The notes below the pieces were generated by a model. It was given only the letters and a program-made list of their open reading frames with translations, was not told the DNA's origin and searched no databases. A stretch of DNA of 36,564 bases, from the NCBI GenBank assembly GCA_030602885.1, contig JAUVYV010000032.1, positions 1-36,564 of the forward strand, written 5' to 3'. Of the stretch, positions 1-8,099 are shown piece after piece (within the stretch, counting starts at the first letter, position 1; each line of letters opens with the position of its first letter). The position numbers and the translations under genes were made by a program. Source of the stretch: Phycisphaerales bacterium. GTDB taxonomy: Bacteria > Planctomycetota > Phycisphaerae > Sedimentisphaerales > Anaerobacaceae.

Positions 1-136
1 GCCTATATTGCCCAACTTAACTTGCTGGCAATTTACAACCTTTTTATGCAAAACAAACCCAATGTCAAAATTATTAGACATCCCTTAAATCTATGTATCA
101 AAAGGACTTACAGAAAATTTCTTGGAAAATGCGACA

Positions 137-232
137 AAAAAGCAAACCCAAACAAACCCAATTCAAACCCAATTCAAACCCAATTTCAGCCCAAACAAAC
201 CCAAAGCAAACCCAAAACAAACCCAATTTCAA
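137..232. repeat. Degenerate CAAACCCAA tandem repeat
   Basis: Seven copies of the 9-mer CAAACCCAA or a near match occur in about 95 bases, separated by 1-8 bases. One further copy lies upstream near 53-61. The spacing is irregular, so this is not a CRISPR array. Read in frame it gives Asn-Lys-Pro-Asn and Pro-Ile-Gln-Thr-Gln strings. I recall such strings from many predicted short proteins of Phycisphaerae-type genomes, which suggests a dispersed non-coding repeat family rather than a gene. That link is from memory and not verified. Confidence 0.7.
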
Positions 233-251
233 GCTCGGCCACAAGCCGAGC
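233..251. repeat. Perfect 7-bp hairpin at the end of the repeat
   Basis: GCTCGGC (233-239) and GCCGAGC (245-251) form a perfect stem around a 5-nt loop, directly after the last CAAACCCAA copy. There is no T-tract on either side, so it does not look like an intrinsic terminator. It may be a structural boundary of the repeat element. Confidence 0.6.
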
Positions 252-559
252 GCAGACCCCCGCTTGTCCTCGAGGGATTGCTACTTTGGTCCTGCAGCAG
301 AGGAACTGCTCCTCCAATGGCCCAGCAGCAGGGGACCCAACGGCAGGGTCGCGCAGACCCCTGCATCTTGGAACGCAAGTTCCAGCAGGGGCAAACCCGC
401 CGCTGGCCCTTCAACATCGATGGCCATTTTTTTAAGCTCTTAGTTAAACCAAATTATTACTAAGCGCGAGCCACTTTTAGGTTCGTATAAAGGTGCGATT
501 TGTGTACACTCATATCGTTTATCCTTGCCCACGTGCGTATTTAAGGGAAGCCGGCAAAC

Positions 560-1105
560 ATGAGTGAGGCCAAAAAAATCAAGCCGCCTTTGACCGAAAG
601 TGATGTGCAATTACTCAAGGCCGCAGACCGAGTTCTGATAAACGGTACAATCTATACTGCGCGAGACATGGCGCATAGACGACTTTGTATGGCAATCGAA
701 AGCGGAGGTGAACTACCCTTCAGACTGGAGGGTGCGATCATTTACTTTGTCGGGCCGACCCCTGCTCGAGACGGTCGGGTAATCGGCTCAGCCGGTCCGA
801 CAACATCGGCAAGAATGGATGCCTTCAGTACCAAACTCATCGCTAACGGACTAAAGGCAATGATAGGAAAGGGTTATCGAGACCAAAACGTAAGAGAGGC
901 ACTTCAAAAATACAGTGCGGTGCATCTCTCGACCATCGGTGGGGCTGGGGCGCTGCTCAGCAAGCACATCGTCGCCGCCGAGGTAATCGCCTACGAGGAT
1001 TTGGGGGCTGAAGCCATAAGACGGCTCGAAGTGGTTGATTTTCCTGCCGTGGTTGCATACGATTGTTACGGAAACAGCATTTACGAACAGGAGTCAGTCA
1101 ATTGA
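560..1105 (+). CDS. Fe-S fumarate hydratase / tartrate dehydratase beta subunit
   Basis: This 181-residue protein matches the C-terminal (beta) domain of class I, oxygen-sensitive [4Fe-4S] fumarases and L-tartrate dehydratases, which interconvert fumarate and malate or dehydrate tartrate. Family signs are the LINGTIYTARDMAH start region, the 'GPTTSARMD' segment, 'IGKGYRD' (compare AKGNRS in FumA), 'STIGGAGALL' and the closing 'LEVVDFPAVVAYDCYGNSIY'. Its length fits a stand-alone beta subunit. The cluster-carrying alpha subunit normally sits just upstream, but here there is only repeat DNA, so alpha must be elsewhere or be lost. An AAGGGA-like ribosome site lies about 10 bases before the ATG. 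Its TGA overlaps the TTG start of the next gene, so the two are translationally coupled. Fumarase versus tartrate dehydratase cannot be decided from the beta subunit. Confidence 0.85.
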   Translation: MSEAKKIKPPLTESDVQLLKAADRVLINGTIYTARDMAHRRLCMAIESGGELPFRLEGAIIYFVGPTPARDGRVIGSAGPTTSARMDAFSTKLIANGLKAMIGKGYRDQNVREALQKYSAVHLSTIGGAGALLSKHIVAAEVIAYEDLGAEAIRRLEVVDFPAVVAYDCYGNSIYEQESVN

Positions 1106-2172
1106 AAGCAGCTTTGCTGGGTTTATTGGAATCGGGTAAGAGCACTATCTTCTCAGCCATAAGCGGCAAAGATATCCCGCCCATCGGCTCGACGAACATC
1201 GAAGAGGCCGTTGTACCTGTTCCGGATTCGCGTCTTGACTGGCTCGCTGAGCTTTATAAACCGAAGAAGGTGACACATGCAACAATCGACTGCCTTGACC
1301 TGCCCGGGTTTAACTTCACAGACGAGCACGGAAGAGCCGCTGCCAGGCGTCTCATTGGAAAAATAGGAACGGTTGACTTGCTCGTGCTCGTTGTCCGGGC
1401 ATTCGACGACCCTGCCATACCTCCTTACAGAAGCAGTGTTGACCCTGCCAGAGACCTGGCGGAGCTGCAGACCGAGCTGCTCCTGGCCGACCTCGAGCTG
1501 GTGACCACAAGAATCGACCGGCTCGAAAAACAAATCCATAAGCCCACAAAAACCCAGGCCCACGACAAAGCGGAGCTCGAGCTGCAAAAGAAACTCCAGG
1601 AAACAATCGAATCGGAAAAACCCATAAGCAGCGTCATCGAAAACGACGCCGAACTGGAAATGGTAAAAAGTCTCGGCTTTCTGACGCTAAAACCAATGGT
1701 CGCGGCAGTGAACGTCGGCGAAGACCACATAAACGAAACGTTTTCTTTTCCTAATATTATCCCCGAGCATACCGGCGTGATCACAATATCGGCCGGGATA
1801 GAACGCGAGCTTGCACAGCTCGACCCTGAAAGCAGACGCGAGTTTGCCAAAGACCTCGGCATCACCGAATCCGCCGTCAGCAAATTCGTCAACAGTTGCT
1901 ACTCGGCGCTGGGCCTTATCAGCTTTCTCACCGTTGTCTCAGGAGAGCTTCGCGCCTGGCCCATCAGGCAGGGTACTACCGCCCTCGATGCTGCCGGGAA
2001 AGTCCATACCGATATCAAACGCGGCTTTATAAAGGCCGAGACCATCGCCTTCGACAATTTGAAGGAGCTCGGCAGCGAAAAGGCCGTGAAAGCCGCCGGC
2101 AAAATCCGCCTCGAAGGAAAAGACTACGTCGTTGGCGATGGTGACGTCATCAATTTCAGGTTCAATGTCTGA
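1102..2172 (+). CDS. Divergent YchF/OLA1-family P-loop NTPase
   Basis: This 356-residue protein is related to YchF/OLA1, an Obg-class ribosome-associated NTPase that usually prefers ATP. The P-loop GLLESGKST lies at residues 7-15, where canonical YchF has GLPNVGKS. The switch-II motif reads DLPGFN instead of D-x-A-G. An N-V-G-E motif matches the NxxE signature linked to ATP preference. A Glu/Lys-rich helical insert (about residues 130-180) matches the family's coiled coil. The last 60 residues (RGFIKAETIAFDNL to GDVINFRFNV) match the C-terminal TGS-like domain almost canonically. I chose the TTG at 1102 because it overlaps the fumarase stop, has GGAG at 1090-1093, and puts the P-loop at the expected N-terminal position; the frame is open further up. 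The degenerate G motifs suggest a specialised paralogue, and a canonical ychF may exist elsewhere. Confidence 0.85.
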   Translation: MKAALLGLLESGKSTIFSAISGKDIPPIGSTNIEEAVVPVPDSRLDWLAELYKPKKVTHATIDCLDLPGFNFTDEHGRAAARRLIGKIGTVDLLVLVVRAFDDPAIPPYRSSVDPARDLAELQTELLLADLELVTTRIDRLEKQIHKPTKTQAHDKAELELQKKLQETIESEKPISSVIENDAELEMVKSLGFLTLKPMVAAVNVGEDHINETFSFPNIIPEHTGVITISAGIERELAQLDPESRREFAKDLGITESAVSKFVNSCYSALGLISFLTVVSGELRAWPIRQGTTALDAAGKVHTDIKRGFIKAETIAFDNLKELGSEKAVKAAGKIRLEGKDYVVGDGDVINFRFNV

Positions 2173-2993
2173 TGCAGCACAACCTCAGCGTATCGCATAC
2201 GGTAATGTTTCGCAGATTCCTTTTCTTATCTGTTATTCTCTTCTCAACTGCGGCTCTTATATCCTCCTGCTCCGACCGGGATTCGGACGACACAGTTGTT
2301 GTCTATACATACAAGGTTATCAAGGTATATCCCCACGATCCCAGGGCGTTCACACAGGGTCTCGTCTTCGCAGATGGCTTACTCTATGAGGGCACGGGGC
2401 GCAAAGGTCATTCGACCCTGCGAAAAGTCGAACCGGAAACAGGCGAAGTCCTGCAGATGCACAAGCTCGGCGACGAGTACTTTGGAGAAGGTATAACCGT
2501 CTTCGGCGATAGAATCATTCAGTTGACGCTCGATTCCAATCTCGGCTTTGTCTATGACAGGCAAACATTCGAATTGCTGAAAACATTCAATTACCCCACG
2601 AAGGGCTGGGGGCTTACACACGACGGCGCCCGCCTGATTATGAGCGACGGCTCGGCTACTCTGTATCTGCTCGATGCCGAAACTCTCACACAAATTGGCC
2701 GAATCGAAGTCCGCCGGGGCGACGTGGCCATAGCCGGGCTGAACGAGCTCGAATACATCCGGGGCAAGATCTACGCCAATATCTGGCCGACAGAGCAAAT
2801 CGCAATAATATCCCCCGACACCGGCCAAGTTACCGGCTGGGTGGACCTTAGCGGCCTGCTCGGACCCGAGGAGCAGCTCAGGAGTGTGGATGTTGCCAAC
2901 GGCATTGCCTATGACTCCGCGACCGACCGGCTGTTCGTTACCGGTAAACTCTGGCCTAAGCTCTTCGAAATTAAGCTCGCTGCCAAAAAGTAA
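2172..2993 (+). CDS. Glutaminyl-peptide cyclotransferase-like lipoprotein
   Basis: This belongs to the plant/bacterial-type glutamine cyclotransferase family, five-bladed beta-propellers that turn N-terminal Gln into pyroglutamate. Hallmarks are 'YPHDPRAFTQGLVFADGLLYEGTGRKGHSTLRKV', 'GEGITVFGDRIIQLT', 'GWGLTHDG', 'LNELEYIRGKIYANIWPTEQIAII' and the terminal 'RLFVTGKLWPKLFEIKL'. A hydrophobic N-terminus ending in LISSC (lipobox, Cys about residue 33) suggests a lipid-anchored exported protein. The ATG at 2172 overlaps the previous TGA by one base. An internal ATG at 2205 would start directly at the signal peptide and may be the true start, but neither has a clear Shine-Dalgarno. The coupled spacing suggests one transcript from 560 to here. 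The natural substrate is unknown. Confidence 0.85.
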   Translation: MQHNLSVSHTVMFRRFLFLSVILFSTAALISSCSDRDSDDTVVVYTYKVIKVYPHDPRAFTQGLVFADGLLYEGTGRKGHSTLRKVEPETGEVLQMHKLGDEYFGEGITVFGDRIIQLTLDSNLGFVYDRQTFELLKTFNYPTKGWGLTHDGARLIMSDGSATLYLLDAETLTQIGRIEVRRGDVAIAGLNELEYIRGKIYANIWPTEQIAIISPDTGQVTGWVDLSGLLGPEEQLRSVDVANGIAYDSATDRLFVTGKLWPKLFEIKLAAKK

Positions 2994-2997
2994 CTAT

Positions 2998-3017
2998 GGC
3001 AAGTCCTGCCTCTTTTT
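2998..3017 (+). terminator. Possible weak intrinsic terminator
   Basis: A short GGCA/TGCC stem with a 5-nt loop is followed by TCTTTTT, just after the cyclotransferase stop. Four stem pairs is marginal. The position between two apparent transcription units makes it plausible. Confidence 0.35.
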
Positions 3018-3088
3018 AGTATAAAGCTCAAATAAGTTCGTATGGGCGGTTGCGTTTTGCGCCGTTGTTTATGTGTCGGAGAAGTACC

Positions 3089-4123
3089 ATGAAAGCGGCT
3101 GTACTCACCAGCCTCAGACATATGGAAATAATAGATGTCCCCAGGCCGTCTATCAAGAATAACAGCGATGTCCTGCTCAAGGTCGAGAAAGTCGGCGTGT
3201 GCGGCAGTGATGTCCACTACTACGAAACCGGTCGAATCGGCCCACAAGTCGTCAAGTACCCGTACCTCGTCGGTCACGAATGCTCGGCAACCGTCGCCGC
3301 CGTCGGTAGGGGGGTCAAAAAAGTAAAAGAAGGCGACCAGGTGGTTGTTGAGCCCGCCGTATCCTGCCATAAGTGCGAGCAGTGCAAGATGGGCCGCGAG
3401 AACACCTGCTACAACTTGAAGTTCCTCGGCACCCCCGGCGAGGGCGACGGCTGCCTTCGCGAGTATATGATTATGCCCGAAGAATGCTGCCTGCCCATAC
3501 ACGGCAAGATAACTCTCGAACAAGCCGCCCTGTGCGAGCCGTTCACCATAGGCCTCTACAGCGTCAGACGGTCTCGACTCGAAAAGAACGCAAACGTCGC
3601 CATTCTCGGCTCCGGCCCCATCGGGCTGAGCTGTATGGTTGCGGCGCGCGCGCTTGGGGCACGGGAAATCTACGTCACCGACAAGCTCGATTACCGTGTC
3701 GATTTTGCCAAAAATACCGGTGCCACCTGGGCCGGAAATCCCGAGAAAGAAGATATTGTAAAAGCGATCCTTCGACAGCAGCCGTTGGGCGTCGATATCG
3801 CCTACGAATGTGCAGGCGAGCAGGAAGCACTGGACCAGGCAGTGGAGCTGCTCAGGCCGGGCGGTGTGCTGATGTTAGTCGGAATACCGGAGTTTGACAG
3901 GGTCTCCTTCGACTTTTGCAAAATGTACAGGAAGGAGTTGACTGTCCTGTATGTGCGAAGACAGAATCGATGCACTCGGTTAGCTATGCAAATGGTTTCC
4001 GCAGGCAAGGCAAGAATTGATTCTATGATTACACATTACTTCCCTCTCGAGAAAGCAGACGACGCGTTTGAATTGGTTGCCGGTTACCGCGACGGCGTAA
4101 TCAAAGCGATGATTAATCTTTAG
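3089..4123 (+). CDS. Zinc-dependent polyol (sorbitol/xylitol-type) dehydrogenase, MDR family
   Basis: This is a 344-residue medium-chain alcohol dehydrogenase of the sorbitol/xylitol/threonine dehydrogenase group, which oxidises a secondary alcohol of a polyol with NAD. Catalytic-zinc residues are visible as Cys38 (GVCGSD), His63-Glu64 (VGHE) and the Glu of CEPFTIGL. The structural zinc site is Cys93, Cys96, Cys99 and Cys107. The Rossmann motif 'ILGSGPIGLSC' is followed by an acidic residue in 'VTDKLDYR', as in NAD-preferring enzymes. I chose the ATG at 3089, with GGAGAAG at 3078-3084, because the upstream extension has no family residues. It sits 44 bases before an SDR related to sorbitol-6-phosphate dehydrogenase, so the pair looks like a small polyol-oxidation cassette. 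The exact substrate is not determinable. Confidence 0.88.
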   Translation: MKAAVLTSLRHMEIIDVPRPSIKNNSDVLLKVEKVGVCGSDVHYYETGRIGPQVVKYPYLVGHECSATVAAVGRGVKKVKEGDQVVVEPAVSCHKCEQCKMGRENTCYNLKFLGTPGEGDGCLREYMIMPEECCLPIHGKITLEQAALCEPFTIGLYSVRRSRLEKNANVAILGSGPIGLSCMVAARALGAREIYVTDKLDYRVDFAKNTGATWAGNPEKEDIVKAILRQQPLGVDIAYECAGEQEALDQAVELLRPGGVLMLVGIPEFDRVSFDFCKMYRKELTVLYVRRQNRCTRLAMQMVSAGKARIDSMITHYFPLEKADDAFELVAGYRDGVIKAMINL

Positions 4124-4167
4124 GTTTCGACAGCGATAAGAATACCAAGGGTTGGAGGACATAATGA

Positions 4168-4986
4168 ATGAGCTGGCTTAATTTGGAAGGGAAAGTAGCA
4201 ATCGTTACCGGCGGCGCAACGGGGATTGGAAAAGCCATTTGTGAGGCATTGAGCAAGGCGGGCGCAACGGTTGTTGTAGCTGATGTGAACGCGCAAGGCG
4301 CCCGACAGACGGCCTCACTCCTGAGAAAAAACTGCGGCGGGGAGCACATTGCCGTGACCACCGATGTGACAAGCAAAGCAAGTGTAGATGCAATGGTCCG
4401 GGAAGTTTTAGATACGTTTCATCGGCTCGACATCCTTGTCAATAACGCGGGCATCAATATCCCGAGACTTCTTGTCGACCCATCAGGCCGAGAGGAATTG
4501 ACCGAGCAAATCTGGGATAAGGTTGTCTCTATAAACCAGAAAGGGATTTTTCTGTGCGCACAAGCCGCGGCGAGGGTTATGATAGAGTCAAGCAGCTCAG
4601 GTGTAATAATCAATATTACTTCTGAAGCGGGCACGGAAGGTTCCGAGGGCCAAAGTGTCTATGCCGGCACGAAAGGCGCCGTTTATTCACTTACGCGGTC
4701 GTGGGCCAAGGAACTTGGCAAACATAATATTCGGGTTGTCGGCGTGTCTCCGGGAATACTGGAGATGACGGGGCTGCGATCCGAAGAATACGAGCGAGCA
4801 CTGGCATACACACGCGGAATTACCGTCGAGAAGCTGCGCAAAAGCTACGGGAAAGTCTCAATCTCCCTCGGAAGAAGCGGCAAACTGAGTGAAGTTGCCG
4901 ACACAGTGTGTTTCCTGGCCTCTGACCGGGCCGGTTATATTCACGGTACAGTTGTTAACATCTCAGGTGGCAAGAGCAGGGCGTAA
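4168..4986 (+). CDS. Short-chain dehydrogenase, sorbitol-6-phosphate 2-dehydrogenase-like
   Basis: This is a classical SDR of 272 residues. The cofactor motif TGGATGIG is at residues 14-21, with Asp in 'VVVADVNA' (NAD preference), NNAG, catalytic Ser152, and Tyr165/Lys169 in YAGTK. Segments such as 'NIPRLLVDP', 'INQKGIFLCAQAAARVM', 'SEAGTEGSEGQSVYAGTKGA', 'RSWAKELGKHNIRVVGVSPGILE' and 'LAYTRGITVEKLRKSYGKVSI' resemble, from memory, the sorbitol-6-phosphate 2-dehydrogenases of lactic acid bacteria. GGAGG at 4154-4158 supports the ATG at 4168; an ATG at 4164 gives only a 6-codon frame. The neighbouring polyol dehydrogenase supports a sugar-alcohol role. No PTS or polyol transporter is nearby, so the phosphorylated-substrate assignment is tentative. 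Confidence 0.85.
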   Translation: MSWLNLEGKVAIVTGGATGIGKAICEALSKAGATVVVADVNAQGARQTASLLRKNCGGEHIAVTTDVTSKASVDAMVREVLDTFHRLDILVNNAGINIPRLLVDPSGREELTEQIWDKVVSINQKGIFLCAQAAARVMIESSSSGVIINITSEAGTEGSEGQSVYAGTKGAVYSLTRSWAKELGKHNIRVVGVSPGILEMTGLRSEEYERALAYTRGITVEKLRKSYGKVSISLGRSGKLSEVADTVCFLASDRAGYIHGTVVNISGGKSRA

Positions 4987-5035
4987 GCGGCGCTTATCGC
5001 AATGCTTTGCCTGCGGCTGGACGGCAGATTTACGT

Positions 5036-6274
5036 ATGAGAAAGGCAAGTATCGTCAGTATCGGCAACGAGCTTCTCAACGGTCAGGCCGTCGATACTAA
5101 TGCTGTGTACCTCAGCGAAAAACTCCTCGCGCTCGGCATACCTGTCGTCAGCCGGTACACCGTCCCGGACGAAATAGACGCCATAGTACAAGCATTTGAC
5201 CTTGCGCAGCACGATGCCGACCTTATCATAGCGACAGGAGGATTGGGACCTACTGATGATGATTTGACTCGCCGTGCGCTGGCTGAGTGTCTCGGAGCAG
5301 ACCTCAAGTGCGATGACCGGGTCCTCCGGCAGATACGCGATTTTTTTGCCCGGCGTGGCCTGCAAATGCCCGAAAGAAACAAGGTCCAGGCATATATCCC
5401 CGTTGGCGGCAAGCCGCTTGAAAACAAGCTCGGTACCGCGCCGGGCATCGAAGCCAAAAAAGCCGACAAATGGTTTTTCTCCCTGCCCGGCGTACCGCTG
5501 GAAATGAAGGATATGTTCGAGCGATGTGTCCTTCCCGAGCTTGCCCAAATACCCCCCGGCCACGTCACACTTGTAAGAAAAATCAAATGCTTCGGCGCCG
5601 GTGAATCGGCTATAGCCGAGTTGCTCGGCAATCTGATGCAGCGAAACAGAAATCCGTTGATAAACTGCACCGTAAGCTGCGGCGTAATAACGCTCAGCAT
5701 CGTCGCATCGGCCGACAATCGAGCCGACGCCAAGACAATGATAGAGCATGCCGAACAACTGCTGAACTCAAGGCTGGGCACACTTGTTTACGGCGTCGAG
5801 AACCAGACCCTCGCCGAAGTGGTCGGCCAAATGCTCGCGGAGCAAAACAAAACCCTCGCCACCGCCGAATCCTGCACGGGCGGCCTGATCGCAAAGCTGC
5901 TCACCGATATCGGCGGCTCAAGCCGCTATTTCACCTGCGGCTGGGTTACATACAGCAACGACGCAAAGAGCACACGGCTCGATATCAATCCCGACCTTAT
6001 CCAAAAATATGGCGCCGTCAGCGAAAATGTTGCAGCAGCTATGGCAGATGCCGCCAGAATAAGGGCAAAAGCCGATTTTGCCCTCGCCACAAGCGGCATA
6101 GCGGGACCGGGCGGCGCTACCGCACAGAAACCGGTTGGATTAGTATATATTAGCATATGTTCCGAAAAGGGATGCAAAACCCGACGGTTTATTTTCTCCC
6201 ACGACAGAGATTCCATACGCCGGCGAGCCGCCCTGACCGCCATAAATCTGCTCCGACTGGAACTGAGCAATTGA
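5036..6274 (+). CDS. cinA: CinA-like protein (COG1058 domain plus NMN deamidase domain)
   Basis: This 412-residue protein has the full two-domain CinA layout. The N-terminal MoaB-like COG1058 domain (about 1-170) shows SIGNELLNGQ..DTN, ATGGLGPTDDDLT and FSLPGVPLEMKDMF, and in homologues acts as an ADP-ribose pyrophosphatase. The C-terminal PncC domain (about 255-412) shows TAESCTGGLIAKLLTDIGGSS, 'GWVTYSNDAK' and 'SGIAGPGGAT..KPVGLVYI', and in homologues deamidates nicotinamide mononucleotide. I chose the ATG at 5036 because conserved sequence begins right there (MRKASIVSIGNELL); the frame is open back to 4889 inside the SDR gene. No strong ribosome site is seen. The stop codon overlaps the -35 hexamer of the promoter for the secretion locus. 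Confidence 0.92.
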   Translation: MRKASIVSIGNELLNGQAVDTNAVYLSEKLLALGIPVVSRYTVPDEIDAIVQAFDLAQHDADLIIATGGLGPTDDDLTRRALAECLGADLKCDDRVLRQIRDFFARRGLQMPERNKVQAYIPVGGKPLENKLGTAPGIEAKKADKWFFSLPGVPLEMKDMFERCVLPELAQIPPGHVTLVRKIKCFGAGESAIAELLGNLMQRNRNPLINCTVSCGVITLSIVASADNRADAKTMIEHAEQLLNSRLGTLVYGVENQTLAEVVGQMLAEQNKTLATAESCTGGLIAKLLTDIGGSSRYFTCGWVTYSNDAKSTRLDINPDLIQKYGAVSENVAAAMADAARIRAKADFALATSGIAGPGGATAQKPVGLVYISICSEKGCKTRRFIFSHDRDSIRRRAALTAINLLRLELSN

Positions 6275-6299
6275 CTAACCCCGCCGAAAATGATATAAT
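6271..6299 (+). promoter_or_regulatory. Strong sigma70-type extended -10 promoter for the secretion locus
   Basis: TTGACT (6271-6276) is separated by exactly 17 bases from TATAAT (6294-6299), with a TGn extension just before the -10. The -35 overlaps the cinA stop codon. The predicted start is near 6306, giving a leader of about 29 nt before the gspE gene at 6335. Confidence 0.7.
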
Positions 6300-6334
6300 T
6301 AAAGCTGCCTTAAGCAACGATTCTGCGGGTTTGT

Positions 6335-8068
6335 ATGGCTAAGAAGAAAAGACATTTAGGTGAGATTCTTTACAAGGCCGGGCTGGTCGACAAGCAGGCG
6401 ATCATCGAGGCACATAGAACCTCGAAGGCCAGTGGAAAACGTCTCGGTGATGTCCTCCTCGAAAAAGGCCTGATAGACGAAAATACCCTCACAAAGGCGA
6501 TAGCAAAACAGTTCGGACTCAAGTATGTCAATCTCGACAAAACTCCACCGCCCCCGGACGCAATGAAACTTGTCCCGGAAGACCTCATCAGAAAGCACAA
6601 CGTTCTGCCCCTCGGGATGGACAACGGCAGATTGAAATTGGTCATCAATGACCCTATGGATCTGGACGCGATGGATTCAGTCCGGTTTCGCATGAATACA
6701 GAGCTGGACTGTTACCTCGCAAGTCGGTCCAAGATTCGACAATTCATAGAAGACTCGCTTGACCAGGTAAAAGGCGAAGAAGACGACCGGCTCAAGCACA
6801 GCATTGACGCCACCGCTGCCGAGCTCGCCGAGGCAGGCCACGAGCTTCAGGCCGAAGCCCTGCGGGCCGAAGCCGCCGGTGCCGGCGACGACGGGCCAAT
6901 CGTTCGACTCGTTAACCTCATCATCGATAACGCCTGTTATGTGCGGGCCAGCGACGTTCACATCGAGCCGATGGTGGACAGAGTACGCATCAGATATCGC
7001 CTGGACGGCGTCTGCTTCGAAAAGGACAGCATCCCGAAGAATATGCAGTCACCATTGCTTGCCCGGCTTAAGATCCTCTCGGGTATGGACATCGCCGAAA
7101 GGCGCCTCCCGCAGGACGGTCGTATCAAAAGAACAGTCGGCAGCCAGGACATCGATTTCCGTGTCTCCGCACTGCCCGGCAACCACGGCGAAAGCATCGT
7201 TCTACGTATCCTGCGACCGGATGCCGTCAACATCGGTATCAAGGCCCTTGGCTTTGAGCCCGATGACTACGACCGCTTCCAAAAGATAATAAGAAGACCG
7301 AACGGTATCTTTCTGGTCACAGGCCCAACAGGCAGCGGCAAAACTACAACGCTTTACGCAGCGCTGCAGGAGCTTAACAAACCCGACAAAAAGATTATTA
7401 CCGCCGAGGACCCCGTCGAGTACAACTTCGACGGCATGAATCAATGTCAGGTAAGAGAAGGCATAGGGCTTACTTTCGACAGAATCCTCAGAGCCATGCT
7501 CCGGCAGGCACCGAACATCATCCTCATCGGCGAGATCCGTGACGGTACTGTCGCCGATATCGCGATCCAGGCAGCCCTAACGGGCCACCTCGTATTCAGC
7601 ACCCTGCACACCAACGACGCTCCAAGTGCCATTACGCGTCTGATAGACATGGGCGTTAAGCCCTTCCTCGTTGCCAGCTCAATACAGGCAATTATGGCTC
7701 AGCGACTCATCCGTGTCATCTGCAAAAACTGCAAAGTCGTTAACAATGACCCTGACCCTCGCTATCTGCGATTGCTCGATATCACTCCCGACGACCTCAA
7801 AAAGCACCCCATTTATAAGGGAGAGGGCTGCAGCCAGTGTCAGGGCATTGGCTACAAGGGACGAATTGCTATATTTGAAATGGCTGAGCTGAATAATGAG
7901 ATAAGAGAGCTGGCCTTCGCAAAGGCGCCCACCACTGAAATTAGAAAGGCGTCTATAGCAGGCGGAATGAGAACGTTGAGGAACGACGGCAGAATCAAGG
8001 TATTCAATGGGATAACCACACCGGAGGAAATCGCCAGAATTACACAAACCGAAGGCGAGGCCGTATGA
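6335..8068 (+). CDS. GspE/PilB-type secretion/pilus assembly ATPase (first copy)
   Basis: This 577-residue cytoplasmic motor powers pseudopilus or pilus assembly. An N-terminal GspE/PilB (MshEN-like) domain (about 1-150) carries LGEILYKAGLVDKQ and LGDVLLEKGLIDENTL. The catalytic part has Walker A GPTGSGKT (residues 330-337), an Asp box (ITAEDPVEYNF), Walker B (IILIGEIRD) and a His box (FSTLHTNDAPSAI). Cys463, Cys466, Cys499 and Cys502 form the four-Cys zinc motif typical of GspE and PilB. A second, clearly different copy lies at 9570. The gene directly follows a good promoter and precedes pilT by 31 bases. Whether it serves a T2SS-like or a T4P-like machine cannot be told from sequence alone. 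Confidence 0.93.
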   Translation: MAKKKRHLGEILYKAGLVDKQAIIEAHRTSKASGKRLGDVLLEKGLIDENTLTKAIAKQFGLKYVNLDKTPPPPDAMKLVPEDLIRKHNVLPLGMDNGRLKLVINDPMDLDAMDSVRFRMNTELDCYLASRSKIRQFIEDSLDQVKGEEDDRLKHSIDATAAELAEAGHELQAEALRAEAAGAGDDGPIVRLVNLIIDNACYVRASDVHIEPMVDRVRIRYRLDGVCFEKDSIPKNMQSPLLARLKILSGMDIAERRLPQDGRIKRTVGSQDIDFRVSALPGNHGESIVLRILRPDAVNIGIKALGFEPDDYDRFQKIIRRPNGIFLVTGPTGSGKTTTLYAALQELNKPDKKIITAEDPVEYNFDGMNQCQVREGIGLTFDRILRAMLRQAPNIILIGEIRDGTVADIAIQAALTGHLVFSTLHTNDAPSAITRLIDMGVKPFLVASSIQAIMAQRLIRVICKNCKVVNNDPDPRYLRLLDITPDDLKKHPIYKGEGCSQCQGIGYKGRIAIFEMAELNNEIRELAFAKAPTTEIRKASIAGGMRTLRNDGRIKVFNGITTPEEIARITQTEGEAV

Positions 8069-8099
8069 CCAAATCAAAAGATTACTTAGGGTTCGTGAA

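Larger units (their letters stand above)
1..559. other. Non-coding leader region with low-complexity repeat
   Basis: No convincing gene is seen here. Open frames of 113-137 codons exist in all three forward frames over about 22-463. Their products are only Asn/Pro/Lys/Gln- or Arg/Pro-rich readings of the CAAACCCAA repeat and the GC-rich stretch after it, and none has a ribosome binding site. The stretch 252-420 is GC-rich and contains short self-complementary words such as GGAAC-GCAA-GTTCC. A weak promoter for the gene at 560 may lie around 482-510, but I could not match it well to a consensus. Confidence 0.6.

Noticed and set aside
137-232. CRISPR-like array
   Set aside because: Unit is 9 bases with irregular 1-8 base spacing; no spacers and no cas genes in the window.
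22-463. Three overlapping forward open frames of 113-137 codons
   Set aside because: They only translate the CAAACCCAA repeat and GC-rich DNA in all three frames; no ribosome site, no domain, no codon preference.
5030-5781. Two overlapping antisense frames opposite cinA
   Set aside because: They mirror the conserved cinA frame and show no recognisable domain.
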